Positions 23,753 to 36,936 are shown, counted from the stretch's first letter. The stretch is DNA of 64,000 bases from Elmis aenea (GCA_947652605.1 OX393579.1:3844001-3908000), one strand, 5' to 3'. The notes: generated by a model not told the origin, from the sequence alone. Program-made: numbers and translations.

Positions 23753-24818
23753 CCTTTTTTTCTTAGTATTATGCCGTTTGTCTCAACTATTTTGAAATTT
23801 AATTTACAAAGTTATTCAAAAAATTAAAAATTTTGAAAATTTATCTCGAAAACGGCTCTTACGATTTTGTTCAAATTTTAGTATGTTATACAGTTTATTT
23901 TTCTTAGTATAATGCCGTTTGTCTCAACTATTTTGAAATTTAATTTACAAAGTTATTCAAAAAATTAAAAATTTTGAAATTTTTTCTCGAAAACGGCTCT
24001 TACGATTTTGTTCAAATTTTAGTATGTTATACAGTTTATTTTTCTTAGTATAATGCCGTTTGTCTTAACAATTTTGAAATTTAATTTACAAAGTTATTCA
24101 GAAAATTAAAAATTTTGAAAATTTTCCTCGAAAACGGCTCATACGATTTTGTTCAAATTTTAGTATGTTATAGAGTTTATTTTTCTTAGTATAATGCCGT
24201 TTGTCTCAACTATTTTGAAATTTAATTTCCAAAGTTATTCAAAAAATTAAAAATTTTGAAAATTTTCCTCGAAAACGGCTCATACGATTTTGTTCAAATT
24301 TTAGTATGTTATAGAGTTTATTTTTCTTAGTATAATGCCGTTTGTCTCAACTATTTTGAAATTTAATTTACAAAGTTATACAAAAAATTAAAAATTTTGA
24401 AAATTTTTCTTGAAAACGGCTCATACGATTTTGTTCAAATTTTAGTATGTTATACAGTTTATTTTTCTTAGTATAATGCCGTTTGTCTCAACTATTTTGA
24501 AATTTAATTTACAAAGTTATTCAAAAAATTAAAAATTTTGAAAATTTTCCTCGAAAACGGCTCATACGATTTTGTTCAAATTTTAGTATGTTATAGAGTT
24601 TATTTTTCTTAGTATAATGCCGTTTGTCTCAACTATTTTGAAATTTAATTTACAAAGTTATTCAGAAAATTAAAAATTTTGAAAATTTTTCTCGAAAACG
24701 GCTCTTACGATTTTGTTCAAATTTTAGTATGTTATAGAGTTTATTTTTCTTAGTATAATGCCGTTTGTCGCAACTATTTTGAAATTTAATTTCCAAAGTT
24801 ATTCAAAAAATTAAAAAT
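23753..24818 (+). repeat. B array 12: 7 full monomers plus a truncated one
   Basis: Markers in order: ttatacag copies, gtcttaacaatt (about 24061), ttcc/ctcat, gttatacaaaaa with ttcttgaaaac (about 24409), ctcat, cagaaaa/ctctt, then the gtcgcaac copy. Array 17 has the same order. Confidence 0.95.
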
Positions 24819-25252
24819 CGTATTTAGGGGCTAATAATCCTTAATTAGCTCATAACTAACGTGTATAAGAAGTTTGAAGCCATTTGCTGTAGTTTTAAGA
24901 AAATCGATTTTTTTGTCGAAAAAAGTGCAAAGACTATAGCCTTTGTACTTTTCCCATTTTTCGCGAAAAATTAAAAATCGTATTTAGGGGCTAATAATCC
25001 TTAACTTGCTAATAACTAACGTGTATAAGAAGTTTGAAGCCATTTGCTGTAGTTTTAAGAAAATCGATTTTTTTGTCGAAAAAAGTGCAAAGACTATAGC
25101 CTTTGTACTTTTCCCATTTTTCGCGAAAAATTAAAAATCGTATTTAGGGGCTAATAATCCTTAACTTGCTAATAACTAACGTGTATAAGAAGTTTGAAGC
25201 CATTTGCTATAGTTTTAAGAAAATCGATTTTTTTGTCGAAAAAAGTGCAAAG
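24819..25252 (+). repeat. A block 13, triplet
   Basis: Copies start at 24819, 24979 and 25139, all of standard type with ttaattagctcataac in the first. Exactly 1,500 bp after block 12. Confidence 0.96.
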
Positions 25253-25472
25253 CCTTTTTTTCTTAGTATTATGCCGTTTGTCTCAACTATTTTGAAATTT
25301 AATTTACAAAGTTATTCAAAAAATTAAAAATTTTGAAAATTTATCTCGAAAACGGCTCTTACGATTTTGTTCAAATTTTAGTATGTTATAGAGTTTATTT
25401 TTCTTAGTATAATGCCGTTTGTCGCAACTATTTTGAAATTTAATTTACAAAGTTATTCAAAAAATTAAAAAT
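25253..25472 (+). repeat. B array 13: 1 full monomer plus a truncated one
   Basis: Together with array 15, this is the shortest B spacer in the window (220 bp). One gaaaatttatc/ctctt/ttatagag copy is followed directly by a gtcgcaac boundary copy with ttacaaag. It fits deletion of intervening copies by in-register exchange. Confidence 0.95.
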
Positions 25473-25907
25473 CGTATTTAGGGGCTAATAATCCTTAATT
25501 AGCTCATAACTAACGTGTATAAGAAGTTTGAAGCCATTTGCTGTAGTTTTAAGAAAATCGATTTTTTTGTCGAAAAAAGTGCAAAGACTATAGCCTTTGT
25601 ACTTTTCCCATTTTTCGCGAAAAATTAAAAATCGTATTTAGGGGCTAATAATCCTTAACTTGCTAATAACTAACGTGTATAAGAAGTTTGAAGCCATTTG
25701 CTGTAGTTTTAAGAAAATCGATTTTTTTGTCGAAAAAAGTGCAAAGACTTATAGCCTTTGTACTTTTCCCATTTTTCGCGAAAAATTAAAAATCGTATTT
25801 AGGGGCTAATAATCCTTAACTTGCTAATAACTAACGTGTATAAGAAGTTTGAAGCCGTTTGCTATAGTTTTAAGAAAATCGATTTTTTTGTCGAAAAAAG
25901 TGCAAAG
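25473..25907 (+). repeat. A block 14, triplet of the acttatag type
   Basis: Copies start at 25473, 25633 and 25794, with gacttatagcc in the middle copy and gaagccgtttgctatag in the last. It is 654 bp after block 13 (513 + 141). Confidence 0.96.
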
Positions 25908-26973
25908 CCTTTTTTTCTTAGTATTATGCCGTTTGTCTCAACTATTTTGAAATTTAATTTACAAAGTTATTCAAAAAATTAAAAATTTTGAAAATTTATC
26001 TCGAAAACGGCTCTTACGATTTTGTTTAAATTTTAGTATGTTATACAGTTTATTTTTCTTAGTATAATGCCGTTTGTCTCAACTATTTTGAAATTTAATT
26101 TACAAAGTTATTCAAAAAATTAAAAATTTTGAAATTTTTTCTCGAAAACGGCTTTTACGATTTTGTTCAAATTTTAGTATGTTATACAGTTTATTTTTCT
26201 TAGTATAATGCCGTTTGTCTCAACTATTTTGAAATTTAATTTACAAAGTTATTCAGAAAATTAAAAATTTTGAAAATTTTCCTCGAAAACGGCTCATACG
26301 ATTTTGTTCAAATTTTAGTATGTTATAGAGTTTATTTTTCTTAGTATAATGCCGTTTGTCTCAACTATTTTGAAATTTAATTTCCAAAGTTATTCAAAAA
26401 ATTAAAAATTTTGAAAATTTTCCTCGAAAACGGCTCATACGATTTTGTTCAAATTTTAGTATGTTATAGAGTTTATTTTTCTTAGTATAATGCCGTTTGT
26501 CTCAACTATTTTGAAATTTAATTTCCAAAGTTATTCAAAAAATTAAAAATTTTGAAAATTTTCCTCGAAAACGGCTCATACGATTTTGTTCAAATTTTAG
26601 TATGTTATAGAGTTTATTTTTCTTAGTATAATGCCGTTTGTCTCAACTATTTTGAAATTAAATTTACAAAGTTATTCAGAAAATTAAAAATTTTGAAAAT
26701 TTTTCTCGAAAACGGCTCTTACGATTTTAGTCAAATTTTAGTATGTTATAGAGTTTGTTTTTCTTAGTATAATGCCGTTTGTCTCAACTATTTTGAAATT
26801 AAATTTACAAAGTTATTCAGAAAATTAAAAATTTTGAAAATTTTTCTCGAAAACGGCTCTTACGATTTTGTTCAAATTTTAGTATGTTATAGAGTTTATT
26901 TTTCTTAGTATAATGCCGTTTGTCGCAACTATTTTGAAATTTAATTTCCAAAGTTATTCAAAAAATTAAAAAT
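25908..26973 (+). repeat. B array 14: 7 full monomers plus a truncated one
   Basis: Same order as array 11 up to the ttttagtcaaa/gtttgttttt copy. The next copy differs: it has gaaattaaattt, cagaaaa and ttatagagtttat instead of a ttatagaattt copy, so the last full monomer looks like a hybrid. Confidence 0.94.
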
Positions 26974-27407
26974 CGTATTTAGGGGCTAATAATCCTTAAT
27001 TAGCTCATAACTAACGTGTATAAGAAGTTTGAAGCCATTTGCTGTAGTTTTAAGAAAATCGATTTTTTTGTCGAAAAAAGTGCAAAGACTATAGCCTTTG
27101 TACTTTTCCCATTTTTCGCGAAAAATTAAAAATCGTATTTAGGGGCTAATAATCCTTAACTTGCTAATAACTAACGTGTATAAGAAGTTTGAAGCCATTT
27201 GCTGTAGTTTTAAGAAAATCGATTTTTTTGTCGAAAAAAGTGCAAAGACTATAGCCTTTGTACTTTTCCCATTTTTCGCGAAAAATTAAAAATCGTATTT
27301 AGGGGCTAATAATCCTTAACTTGCTAATAACTAACGTGTATAAGAAGTTTGAAGCCATTTGCTATAGTTTTAAGAAAATCGATTTTTTTGTCGAAAAAAG
27401 TGCAAAG
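26974..27407 (+). repeat. A block 15, triplet
   Basis: Copies start at 26974, 27134 and 27294, of standard type. It lies 2,155 bp after block 13, its counterpart in the HOR. Confidence 0.96.
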
Positions 27408-27627
27408 CCTTTTTTTCTTAGTATTATGCCGTTTGTCTCAACTATTTTGAAATTTAATTTACAAAGTTATTCAAAAAATTAAAAATTTTGAAAATTTATC
27501 TCGAAAACGGCTCTTACGATTTTGTTCAAATTTTAGTATGTTATAGAGTTTATTTTTCTTAGTATAATGCCGTTTGTCGCAACTATTTTGAAATTTAATT
27601 TACAAAGTTATTCAAAAAATTAAAAAT
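27408..27627 (+). repeat. B array 15: 1 full monomer plus a truncated one
   Basis: Counterpart of array 13 with the same 220-bp length and the same ttacaaag form in the gtcgcaac copy. Confidence 0.95.
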
Positions 27628-28062
27628 CGTATTTAGGGGCTAATAATCCTTAATTAGCTCATAACTAACGTGTATAAGAAGTTTGAAGCCATTTGCTGTA
27701 GTTTTAAGAAAATCGATTTTTTTGTCGAAAAAAGTGCAAAGACTATAGCCTTTGTACTTTTCCCATTTTTCGCGAAAAATTAAAAATCGTATTTAGGGGC
27801 TAATAATCCTTAACTTGCTAATAACTAACGTGTATAAGAAGTTTGAAGCCATTTGCTGTAGTTTTAAGAAAATCGATTTTTTTGTCGAAAAAAGTGCAAA
27901 GACTTATAGCCTTTGTACTTTTCCCATTTTTCGCGAAAAATTAAAAATCGTATTTAGGGGCTAATAATCCTTAACTTGCTAATAACTAACGTGTATAAGA
28001 AGTTTGAAGCCGTTTGCTATAGTTTTAAGAAAATCGATTTTTTTGTCGAAAAAAGTGCAAAG
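27628..28062 (+). repeat. A block 16, triplet of the acttatag type
   Basis: Copies start at 27628, 27788 and 27949, with the acttatag and gccgttt markers. It also starts a longer repeat: blocks 16-17-18 reproduce blocks 11-12-13 at an offset of 5,810 bp (1,501 then 1,500 bp spacing). Confidence 0.96.
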
Positions 28063-29128
28063 CCTTTTTTTCTTAGTATTATGCCGTTTGTCTCAACTAT
28101 TTTGAAATTTAATTTACAAAGTTATTCAAAAAATTAAAAATTTTGAAAATTTATCTCGAAAACGGCTCTTACGATTTTGTTTAAATTTTAGTATGTTATA
28201 CAGTTTATTTTTCTTAGTATAATGCCGTTTGTCTCAACTATTTTGAAATTTAATTTACAAAGTTATTCAAAAAATTAAAAATTTTGAAATTTTTTCTCGA
28301 AAACGGCTTTTACGATTTTGTTCAAATTTTAGTATGTTATACAGTTTATTTTTCTTAGTATAATGCCGTTTGTCTCAACTATTTTGAAATTTAATTTACA
28401 AAGTTATTCAGAAAATTAAAAATTTTGAAAATTTTCCTCGAAAACGGCTCATACGATTTTGTTCAAATTTTAGTATGTTATAGAGTTTATTTTTCTTAGT
28501 ATAATGCCGTTTGTCTCAACTATTTTGAAATTTAATTTCCAAAGTTATTCAAAAAATTAAAAATTTTGAAAATTTTCCTCGAAAACGGCTCATACGATTT
28601 TGTTCAAATTTTAGTATGTTATAGAGTTTATTTTTCTTAGTATAATGCCGTTTGTCTCAACTATTTTGAAATTTAATTTCCAAAGTTATTCAAAAAATTA
28701 AAAATTTTGAAAATTTTCCTCGAAAACGGCTCATACGATTTTGTTCAAATTTTAGTATGTTATAGAGTTTATTTTTCTTAGTATAATGCCGTTTGTCTCA
28801 ACTATTTTGAAATTAAATTTACAAAGTTATTCAGAAAATTAAAAATTTTGAAAATTTTTCTCGAAAACGGCTCTTACGATTTTAGTCAAATTTTAGTATG
28901 TTATAGAGTTTGTTTTTCTTAGTATAATGCCGTTTGTCTCAACTATTTTGAAATTTAATTTACAAAGTTATTCAAAAAATTAAAAATTTTGAAATTTTTT
29001 CTCGAAAACGGCTCTTACGATTTTGTTCAAATTTTAGTATGTTATAGAATTTATTTTTCTTAGTATAATGCCGTTTGTCGCAACTATTTTGAAATTTAAT
29101 TTCCAAAGTTATTCAAAAAATTAAAAAT
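28063..29128 (+). repeat. B array 16: 7 full monomers plus a truncated one
   Basis: Same monomer order as array 11, including the ttttagtcaaa/gtttgttttt copy (about 28883) and the ttatagaattt copy (about 29043). Confidence 0.95.
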
Positions 29129-29562
29129 CGTATTTAGGGGCTAATAATCCTTAATTAGCTCATAACTAACGTGTATAAGAAGTTTGAAGCCATTTGCTGT
29201 AGTTTTAAGAAAATCGATTTTTTTGTCGAAAAAAGTGCAAAGACTATAGCCTTTGTACTTTTCCCATTTTTCGCGAAAAATTAAAAATCGTATTTAGGGG
29301 CTAATAATCCTTAACTTGCTAATAACTAACGTGTATAAGAAGTTTGAAGCCATTTGCTGTAGTTTTAAGAAAATCGATTTTTTTGTCGAAAAAAGTGCAA
29401 AGACTATAGCCTTTGTACTTTTCCCATTTTTCGCGAAAAATTAAAAATCGTATTTAGGGGCTAATAATCCTTAACTTGCTAATAACTAACGTGTATAAGA
29501 AGTTTGAAGCCATTTGCTATAGTTTTAAGAAAATCGATTTTTTTGTCGAAAAAAGTGCAAAG
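29129..29562 (+). repeat. A block 17, triplet
   Basis: Copies start at 29129, 29289 and 29449, of standard type; counterpart of block 12. Confidence 0.96.
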
Positions 29563-30628
29563 CCTTTTTTTCTTAGTATTATGCCGTTTGTCTCAACTAT
29601 TTTGAAATTTAATTTACAAAGTTATTCAAAAAATTAAAAATTTTGAAAATTTATCTCGAAAACGGCTCTTACGATTTTGTTCAAATTTTAGTATGTTATA
29701 CAGTTTATTTTTCTTAGTATAATGCCGTTTGTCTCAACTATTTTGAAATTTAATTTACAAAGTTATTCAAAAAATTAAAAATTTTGAAATTTTTTCTCGA
29801 AAACGGCTCTTACGATTTTGTTCAAATTTTAGTATGTTATACAGTTTATTTTTCTTAGTATAATGCCGTTTGTCTTAACAATTTTGAAATTTAATTTACA
29901 AAGTTATTCAGAAAATTAAAAATTTTGAAAATTTTCCTCGAAAACGGCTCATACGATTTTGTTCAAATTTTAGTATGTTATAGAGTTTATTTTTCTTAGT
30001 ATAATGCCGTTTGTCTCAACTATTTTGAAATTTAATTTCCAAAGTTATTCAAAAAATTAAAAATTTTGAAAATTTTCCTCGAAAACGGCTCATACGATTT
30101 TGTTCAAATTTTAGTATGTTATAGAGTTTATTTTTCTTAGTATAATGCCGTTTGTCTCAACTATTTTGAAATTTAATTTACAAAGTTATACAAAAAATTA
30201 AAAATTTTGAAAATTTTTCTTGAAAACGGCTCATACGATTTTGTTCAAATTTTAGTATGTTATACAGTTTATTTTTCTTAGTATAATGCCGTTTGTCTCA
30301 ACTATTTTGAAATTTAATTTACAAAGTTATTCAAAAAATTAAAAATTTTGAAAATTTTCCTCGAAAACGGCTCATACGATTTTGTTCAAATTTTAGTATG
30401 TTATAGAGTTTATTTTTCTTAGTATAATGCCGTTTGTCTCAACTATTTTGAAATTTAATTTACAAAGTTATTCAGAAAATTAAAAATTTTGAAAATTTTT
30501 CTCGAAAACGGCTCTTACGATTTTGTTCAAATTTTAGTATGTTATAGAGTTTATTTTTCTTAGTATAATGCCGTTTGTCGCAACTATTTTGAAATTTAAT
30601 TTCCAAAGTTATTCAAAAAATTAAAAAT
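29563..30628 (+). repeat. B array 17: 7 full monomers plus a truncated one
   Basis: Counterpart of array 12 with the same markers: gtcttaacaatt near 29871, then gttatacaaaaa and ttcttgaaaac near 30219. Confidence 0.95.
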
Positions 30629-31062
30629 CGTATTTAGGGGCTAATAATCCTTAATTAGCTCATAACTAACGTGTATAAGAAGTTTGAAGCCATTTGCTGT
30701 AGTTTTAAGAAAATCGATTTTTTTGTCGAAAAAAGTGCAAAGACTATAGCCTTTGTACTTTTCCCATTTTTCGCGAAAAATTAAAAATCGTATTTAGGGG
30801 CTAATAATCCTTAACTTGCTAATAACTAACGTGTATAAGAAGTTTGAAGCCATTTGCTGTAGTTTTAAGAAAATCGATTTTTTTGTCGAAAAAAGTGCAA
30901 AGACTATAGCCTTTGTACTTTTCCCATTTTTCGCGAAAAATTAAAAATCGTATTTAGGGGCTAATAATCCTTAACTTGCTAATAACTAACGTGTATAAGA
31001 AGTTTGAAGCCATTTGCTATAGTTTTAAGAAAATCGATTTTTTTGTCGAAAAAAGTGCAAAG
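30629..31062 (+). repeat. A block 18, triplet
   Basis: Copies start at 30629, 30789 and 30949, of standard type; counterpart of block 13. The 5,810-bp offset match with block 13 ends in the first B monomer after it. Confidence 0.96.
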
Positions 31063-31987
31063 CCTTTTTTTCTTAGTATTATGCCGTTTGTCTCAACTAT
31101 TTTGAAATTTAATTTACAAAGTTATTCAAAAAATTAAAAATTTTGAAAATTTATCTCGAAAACGGCTCTTACGATTTTGTTCAAATTTTAGTATGTTATA
31201 CAGTTTATTTTTCTTAGTATAATGCCGTTTGTCTCAACTATTTTGAAATTTAATTTACAAAGTTATTCAAAAAATTAAAAATTTTGAAATTTTTCCTCGA
31301 AAACGGCTTTTACGATTTTGTTCAAATTTTAGTATGTTATACAGTTTATTTTTCTTAGTATAATGCCGTTTGTCTTAACAATTTTGAAATTTAATTTACA
31401 AAGTTATTCAGAAAATTAAAAATTTTGAAAATTTTCCTCGAAAACGGCTCATACGATTTTGTTCAAATTTTAGTATGTTATAGAGTTTATTTTTCTTAGT
31501 ATAATGCCGTTTGTCTCAACTATTTTGAAATTTAATTTACAAAGTTATTCAAAAAACTAAAAATTTTGAAAATTTTTCTCGAAAACGGCTCATACGATTT
31601 TGTTCAAATTTTAGTATGTTATAGAGTTTATTTTTCTTAGTATAATGCCGTTTGTCTCAACTATTTTGAAATTTAATTTACAAAGTTATTCAGAAAATTA
31701 AAAATTTTGAAAATTTTTCTCGAAAACGGCTTTTACGATTTTGTTCAAATTTTAGTATGTTATACAGTTTATTTTTTTTAGTATAATGCCGTTTGTTTCA
31801 ACTATTTTGAAAGTTAATTTACAAAGTTATTCAGAAAATTTAAAATTTTGAAATTTTTTCTCGAAAACGGCTTTTACGATTTTGTTCAAATTTTAGTATG
31901 TTATAGAGTTTATTTTTCTTAGTATAATGCCGTTTGTCGCAACTATTTTGAAATTTAATTTCCAAAGTTATTCAAAAAATTAAAAAT
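31063..31987 (+). repeat. B array 18: 6 full monomers plus a truncated one
   Basis: Markers: gaaatttttcctcg with ggctttt, gtcttaacaatt, caaaaaactaaaaa (about 31550), ggctttt with ttttttttag, and gtttgtttcaac with gaaagttaattt. It has the same length as array 9, and both precede a doublet with the long-palindrome variant, but the monomer order differs. Confidence 0.94.
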
Positions 31988-32265
31988 CGTATTTAGGGGC
32001 TAATAATCCTTAATTAGCTCATAACTAACGTGTATAAGAAGTTTGAAGCCATTTGCTGTAGTTTTAAGAAAATCGATTTTTTTGTCGAAAAAAGTGCAAA
32101 GACTATATATAGCCTTTGCACTTTTCCCATTTTTCGCGAAAAATTAAAAATCGTATTTAGGGGCTAATAATCCTTAACTTGCTAATAACTAACGTGTATA
32201 AGAAGTTTGAAGCCATTTGCTATAGTTTTAAGAAAATCGATTTTTTTGTCGAAAAAAGTGCAAAG
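31988..32265 (+). repeat. A block 19, doublet with long-palindrome variant
   Basis: Copies start at 31988 and 32152 (164 bp). It carries the gactatatatag extension and cctttgcac exactly as block 10, 15,180 bp upstream. It is the left flank of the longest B array. Confidence 0.95.
32094..32121. repeat. 28-bp near-palindrome in A block 19
   Basis: Arms gtgcaaag and ctttgcac flank ctatatatag with one mismatched pair. It matches 16914-16941 base for base as far as I can read. Confidence 0.85.
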
Positions 32266-32283
32266 CCTTTTTTTCTTAGTATT

Positions 32284-35200
32284 ATGCCGTTTGTCTCAAC
32301 TATTTTGAAATTTAATTTACAAAGTTATTCAAAAAATTAAAAATTTTGAAAATTTATCTCGAAAACGGCTCTTACGATTTTGTTCAAATTTTAGTATGTT
32401 ATACAGTTTATTTTTCTTAGTATAATGCCGTTTGTCTCAACTATTTTGAAATTTAATTTACAAAGTTATTCAAAAAATTAAAAATTTTGAAAATTTATCT
32501 CGAAAACGGCTCTTACGATTTTGTTCAAATTTTAGTATGTTATACAGTTTATTTTTCTTAGTATAATGCCGTTTGTCTCAACTAATTTGAAATTTAATTT
32601 ACAAAGTTATTCAAAAAATTAAAAATTTTGAAATTTTTTCTCGAAAACGGCTCTTACGATTTTGTTCAAATTTTAGTATGTTATACAGTTTATTTTGCTT
32701 AGTATAATGCCGTTTGTCTCAACTATTTTGAAATTTAATTTACAAAGTAATTCAGAAAATTAAAAATTTTGAAAATTTTCCTCGAAAACGGCTCATACGA
32801 TTTTGTTCAAATTTTAGTATGTTATAGAGTTTATTTTTCTTAGTATAATGCCGTTTGTCTCAACTATTTTGAAATTTAATTTCCAAAGTTATTCAAAAAA
32901 TTAAAAATTTTGAAAATTTTCCTCGAAAACGGCTCATACGATTTTGTTCAAATTTTAGTATGTTATAGAGTTTATTTTTCTTAGTATAATGCCGTTTGTC
33001 TCAACAATTTTGAAATTTAATTTACAAAGTTATTCAAAAAATTAAAAATTTTGAAAATTTTCCTCGAAAACGGCTCATACGATTTTGTTCAAATTTTAGT
33101 ATGTTATAGAGTTTATTTTTCTTAGTATAATGCCGTTTGTCTCAACTATTTTGAAATTTAATTTACAAAGTTATTCAGAAAATTAAAAATTTTGAAACTT
33201 TTTCTCGAAAACGGCTCTTACGATTTTGTTCAAATTTTAGTATGTTATAGAGTTTATTTTTCTTAGTATAATGCCGTTGGTCTCAACTATTTTGAAATTT
33301 AATTTACAAAGTTATTCAAAAAATTAAAAATTTTGAAAATTTATCTCGAAAACGGCTCTTACGATTTTGTTCAAATTTTAGTATGTTATACAGTTTATTT
33401 TTCTTAGTATAATGCCGTTCGTCTCCACTATTTTGAAATTTAATTTACAAAGTTATTCAAAAAATTAAAAATTTTGAAATTTTTTCTCGAAAACGGCTAT
33501 TACAATTTTGTTTAAATTTTAGTATGTTATAGAGTTTATTTTTCTTAGTATAATGCCGTTTGTCTCAACAATTTTGAAATTTAATTTACAAAGTTATTCA
33601 GAAAATTAAAAATTTTGAAAATTTTCCTCGAAAACGGCTCATACGATTTTGTTCAAATTTTAGTATGTTATAGAGTTTATTTTTCTTAGTATAATGCCGT
33701 TTGTCTCAACTATTTTGAAATTTAATTTCCAAAGTTATTCAGAAAATTAAAAATTTTGAAAATTTTCCTCGAAAACGGCTCATACGATTTTGTTCAAATT
33801 TTAGTATGTTATAGAGTTTATTTTTCTTAGTATAATGCCGTTTGTCTCAACTATTTTGAAATTTAATTTACAAAGTTATTCAAAAAATTAAAAATTTTGA
33901 AAATTTATCTCGAAAACTGCTCTTACGATTTTGTTCAAATTTTAGTATGTTATACAGTTTATTTTTCTTAGTATAATGCCGTTTGTCTCAACTATTTTGA
34001 AATTTAATTTACAAAGTTATTCAAAAAATTAAAAATTTTGAAAATTTATCTCGAAAACGGCTCTTACGATTTTGTTCAAATTTTAGTATGTTATACAGTT
34101 TATTTTTCTTAGTATAATGCCGTTTGTCTCAACTAATTTGAAATTTAATTTACAAAGTTATTCAAAAAATTAAAAATTTTGAAATTTTTTCTCGAAAACG
34201 GCTCTTACGATTTTGTTCAAATTTTAGTATGTTATACAGTTTATTTTGCTTAGTATAATGCCGTTTGTCTCAACTATTTTGAAATTTAATTTACAAAGTA
34301 ATTCAGAAAATTAAAAATTTTGAAAATTTTCCTCGAAAACGGCTCATACGATTTTGTTCAAATTTTAGTATGTTATAGAGTTTATTTTTCTTAGTATAAT
34401 GCCGTTTGTCTCAACTATTTTGAAATTTAATTTCCAAAGTTATTCAAAAAATTAAAAATTTTGAAAATTTTCCTCGAAAACGGCTCATACGATTTTGTTC
34501 AAATTTTAGTATGTTATAGAGTTTATTTTTCTTAGTATAATGCCGTTTGTCTCAACAATTTTGAAATTTAATTTACAAAGTTATTCAAAAAATTAAAAAT
34601 TTTGAAAATTTTCCTCGAAAACGGCTCATACGATTTTGTTCAAATTTTAGTATGTTATAGAGTTTATTTTTCTTAGTATAATGCCGTTTGTCTCAACTAT
34701 TTTGAAATTTAATTTACAAAGTTATTCAGAAAATTAAAAATTTTGAAACTTTTTCTCGAAAACGGCTCTTACGATTTTGTTCAAATTTTAGTATGTTATA
34801 GAGTTTATTTTTCTTAGTATAATGCCGTTGGTCTCAACTATTTTGAAATTTAATTTACAAAGTTATTCAAAAAATTAAAAATTTTGAAAATTTATCTCGA
34901 AAACGGCTCTTACGATTTTGTTCAAATTTTAGTATGTTATACAGTTTATTTTTCTTAGTATAATGCCGTTCGTCTCCACTATTTTGAAATTTAATTTACA
35001 AAGTTATTCAAAAAATTAAAAATTTTGAAATTTTTTCTCGAAAACGGCTATTACAATTTTGTTTAAATTTTAGTATGTTATAGAGTTTATTTTTCTTAGT
35101 ATAATGCCGTTTGTCTCAACAATTTTGAAATTTAATTTACAAAGTTATTCAGAAAATTAAAAATTTTGAAAATTTTCCTCGAAAACGGCTCATACGATTT

Positions 35201-36936
35201 TGTTCAAATTTTAGTATGTTATAGAGTTTATTTTTCTTAGTATAATGCCGTTTGTCTCAACTATTTTGAAATTTAATTTCCAAAGTTATTCAGAAAATTA
35301 AAAATTTTGAAAATTTTCCTCGAAAACGGCTCATACGATTTTGTTCAAATTTTAGTATGTTATAGAGTTTATTTTTCTTAGTATAATGCCGTTTGTCTCA
35401 ACTATTTTGAAATTTAATTTACAAAGTTATTCAAAAAATTAAAAATTTTGAAAATTTATCTCGAAAACGGCTCTTACGATTTTGTTCAAATTTTAGTATG
35501 TTATACAGTTTATTTTTCTTAGTATAATGCCGTTTGTCTCAACTATTTTGAAATTTAATTTACAAAGTTATTCAAAAAATTAAAAATTTTGAAAATTTAT
35601 CTCGAAAACGGCTCTTACGATTTTGTTCAAATTTTAGTATGTTATACAGTTTATTTTTCTTAGTATAATGCCGTTTGTCTCAACTAATTTGAAATTTAAT
35701 TTACAAAGTTATTCAAAAAATTAAAAATTTTGAAATTTTTTCTCGAAAACGGCTCTTACGATTTTGTTCAAATTTTAGTATGTTATACAGTTTATTTTGC
35801 TTAGTATAATGCCGTTTGTCTCAACTATTTTGAAATTTAATTTACAAAGTAATTCAGAAAATTAAAAATTTTGAAAATTTTCCTCGAAAACGGCTCATAC
35901 GATTTTGTTCAAATTTTAGTATGTTATAGAGTTTATTTTTCTTAGTATAATGCCGTTTGTCTCAACTATTTTGAAATTTAATTTCCAAAGTTATTCAAAA
36001 AATTAAAAATTTTGAAAATTTTCCTCGAAAACGGCTCATACGATTTTGTTCAAATTTTAGTATGTTATAGAGTTTATTTTTCTTAGTATAATGCCGTTTG
36101 TCTCAACAATTTTGAAATTTAATTTACAAAGTTATTCAAAAAATTAAAAATTTTGAAAATTTTCCTCGAAAACGGCTCATACGATTTTGTTCAAATTTTA
36201 GTATGTTATAGAGTTTATTTTTCTTAGTATAATGCCGTTTGTCTCAACTATTTTGAAATTTAATTTACAAAGTTATTCAGAAAATTAAAAATTTTGAAAC
36301 TTTTTCTCGAAAACGGCTCTTACGATTTTGTTCAAATTTTAGTATGTTATAGAGTTTATTTTTCTTAGTATAATGCCGTTGGTCTCAACTATTTTGAAAT
36401 TTAATTTACAAAGTTATTCAAAAAATTAAAAATTTTGAAAATTTATCTCGAAAACGGCTCTTACGATTTTGTTCAAATTTTAGTATGTTATACAGTTTAT
36501 TTTTCTTAGTATAATGCCGTTCGTCTCCACTATTTTGAAATTTAATTTACAAAGTTATTCAAAAAATTAAAAATTTTGAAATTTTTTCTCGAAAACGGCT
36601 ATTACAATTTTGTTTAAATTTTAGTATGTTATAGAGTTTATTTTTCTTAGTATAATGCCGTTTGTCTCAACAATTTTGAAATTTAATTTACAAAGTTATT
36701 CAGAAAATTAAAAATTTTGAAAATTTTCCTCGAAAACGGCTCATACGATTTTGTTCAAATTTTAGTATGTTATAGAGTTTAATTTTCTTAGTATAATGCC
36801 GTTTGTCTCAACTATTTTGAAATTTAATTTCCAAAGTTATTCAGAAAATTAAAAATTTTGAAAATTTTCCTCGAAAACGGCTCATACGATTTTGTTCAAA
36901 TTTTAGTATGTTATAGAGTTTATTTTTCTTAGTATA
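32284..36936 (+). repeat. 11-monomer B HOR (1,551 bp), three tandem copies
   Basis: Copies start at 32284, 33835 and 35386. Order within a unit: two gaaaatttatc/ctctt/ttatacag copies; caactaatttg with ttttgcttag; aaagtaattcag/ctcat; ttcc/ctcat; caacaatt/ctcat; gaaactttttctcg/ctctt; gttggtctc; cgttcgtctccac with ggctattacaatt and gtttaaa; caacaatt/cagaaaa; ttcc/cagaaaa. gttggtctc monomers at 33271, 34822 and 36373 are exactly 1,551 bp apart. The third copy has a tag, gtttaattttctt, at about 36781. Confidence 0.92.

Larger units (their letters stand above)
24819..29128 (+). repeat. 2,155-bp higher-order repeat, two copies
   Basis: Copies are 24819-26973 and 26974-29128. Each is a standard A triplet + 1.56 B (654 bp) followed by an acttatag-type triplet + 7.56 B (1,501 bp). 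Block starts 24819/26974 and 25473/27628 are both exactly 2,155 bp apart. Confidence 0.9.
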
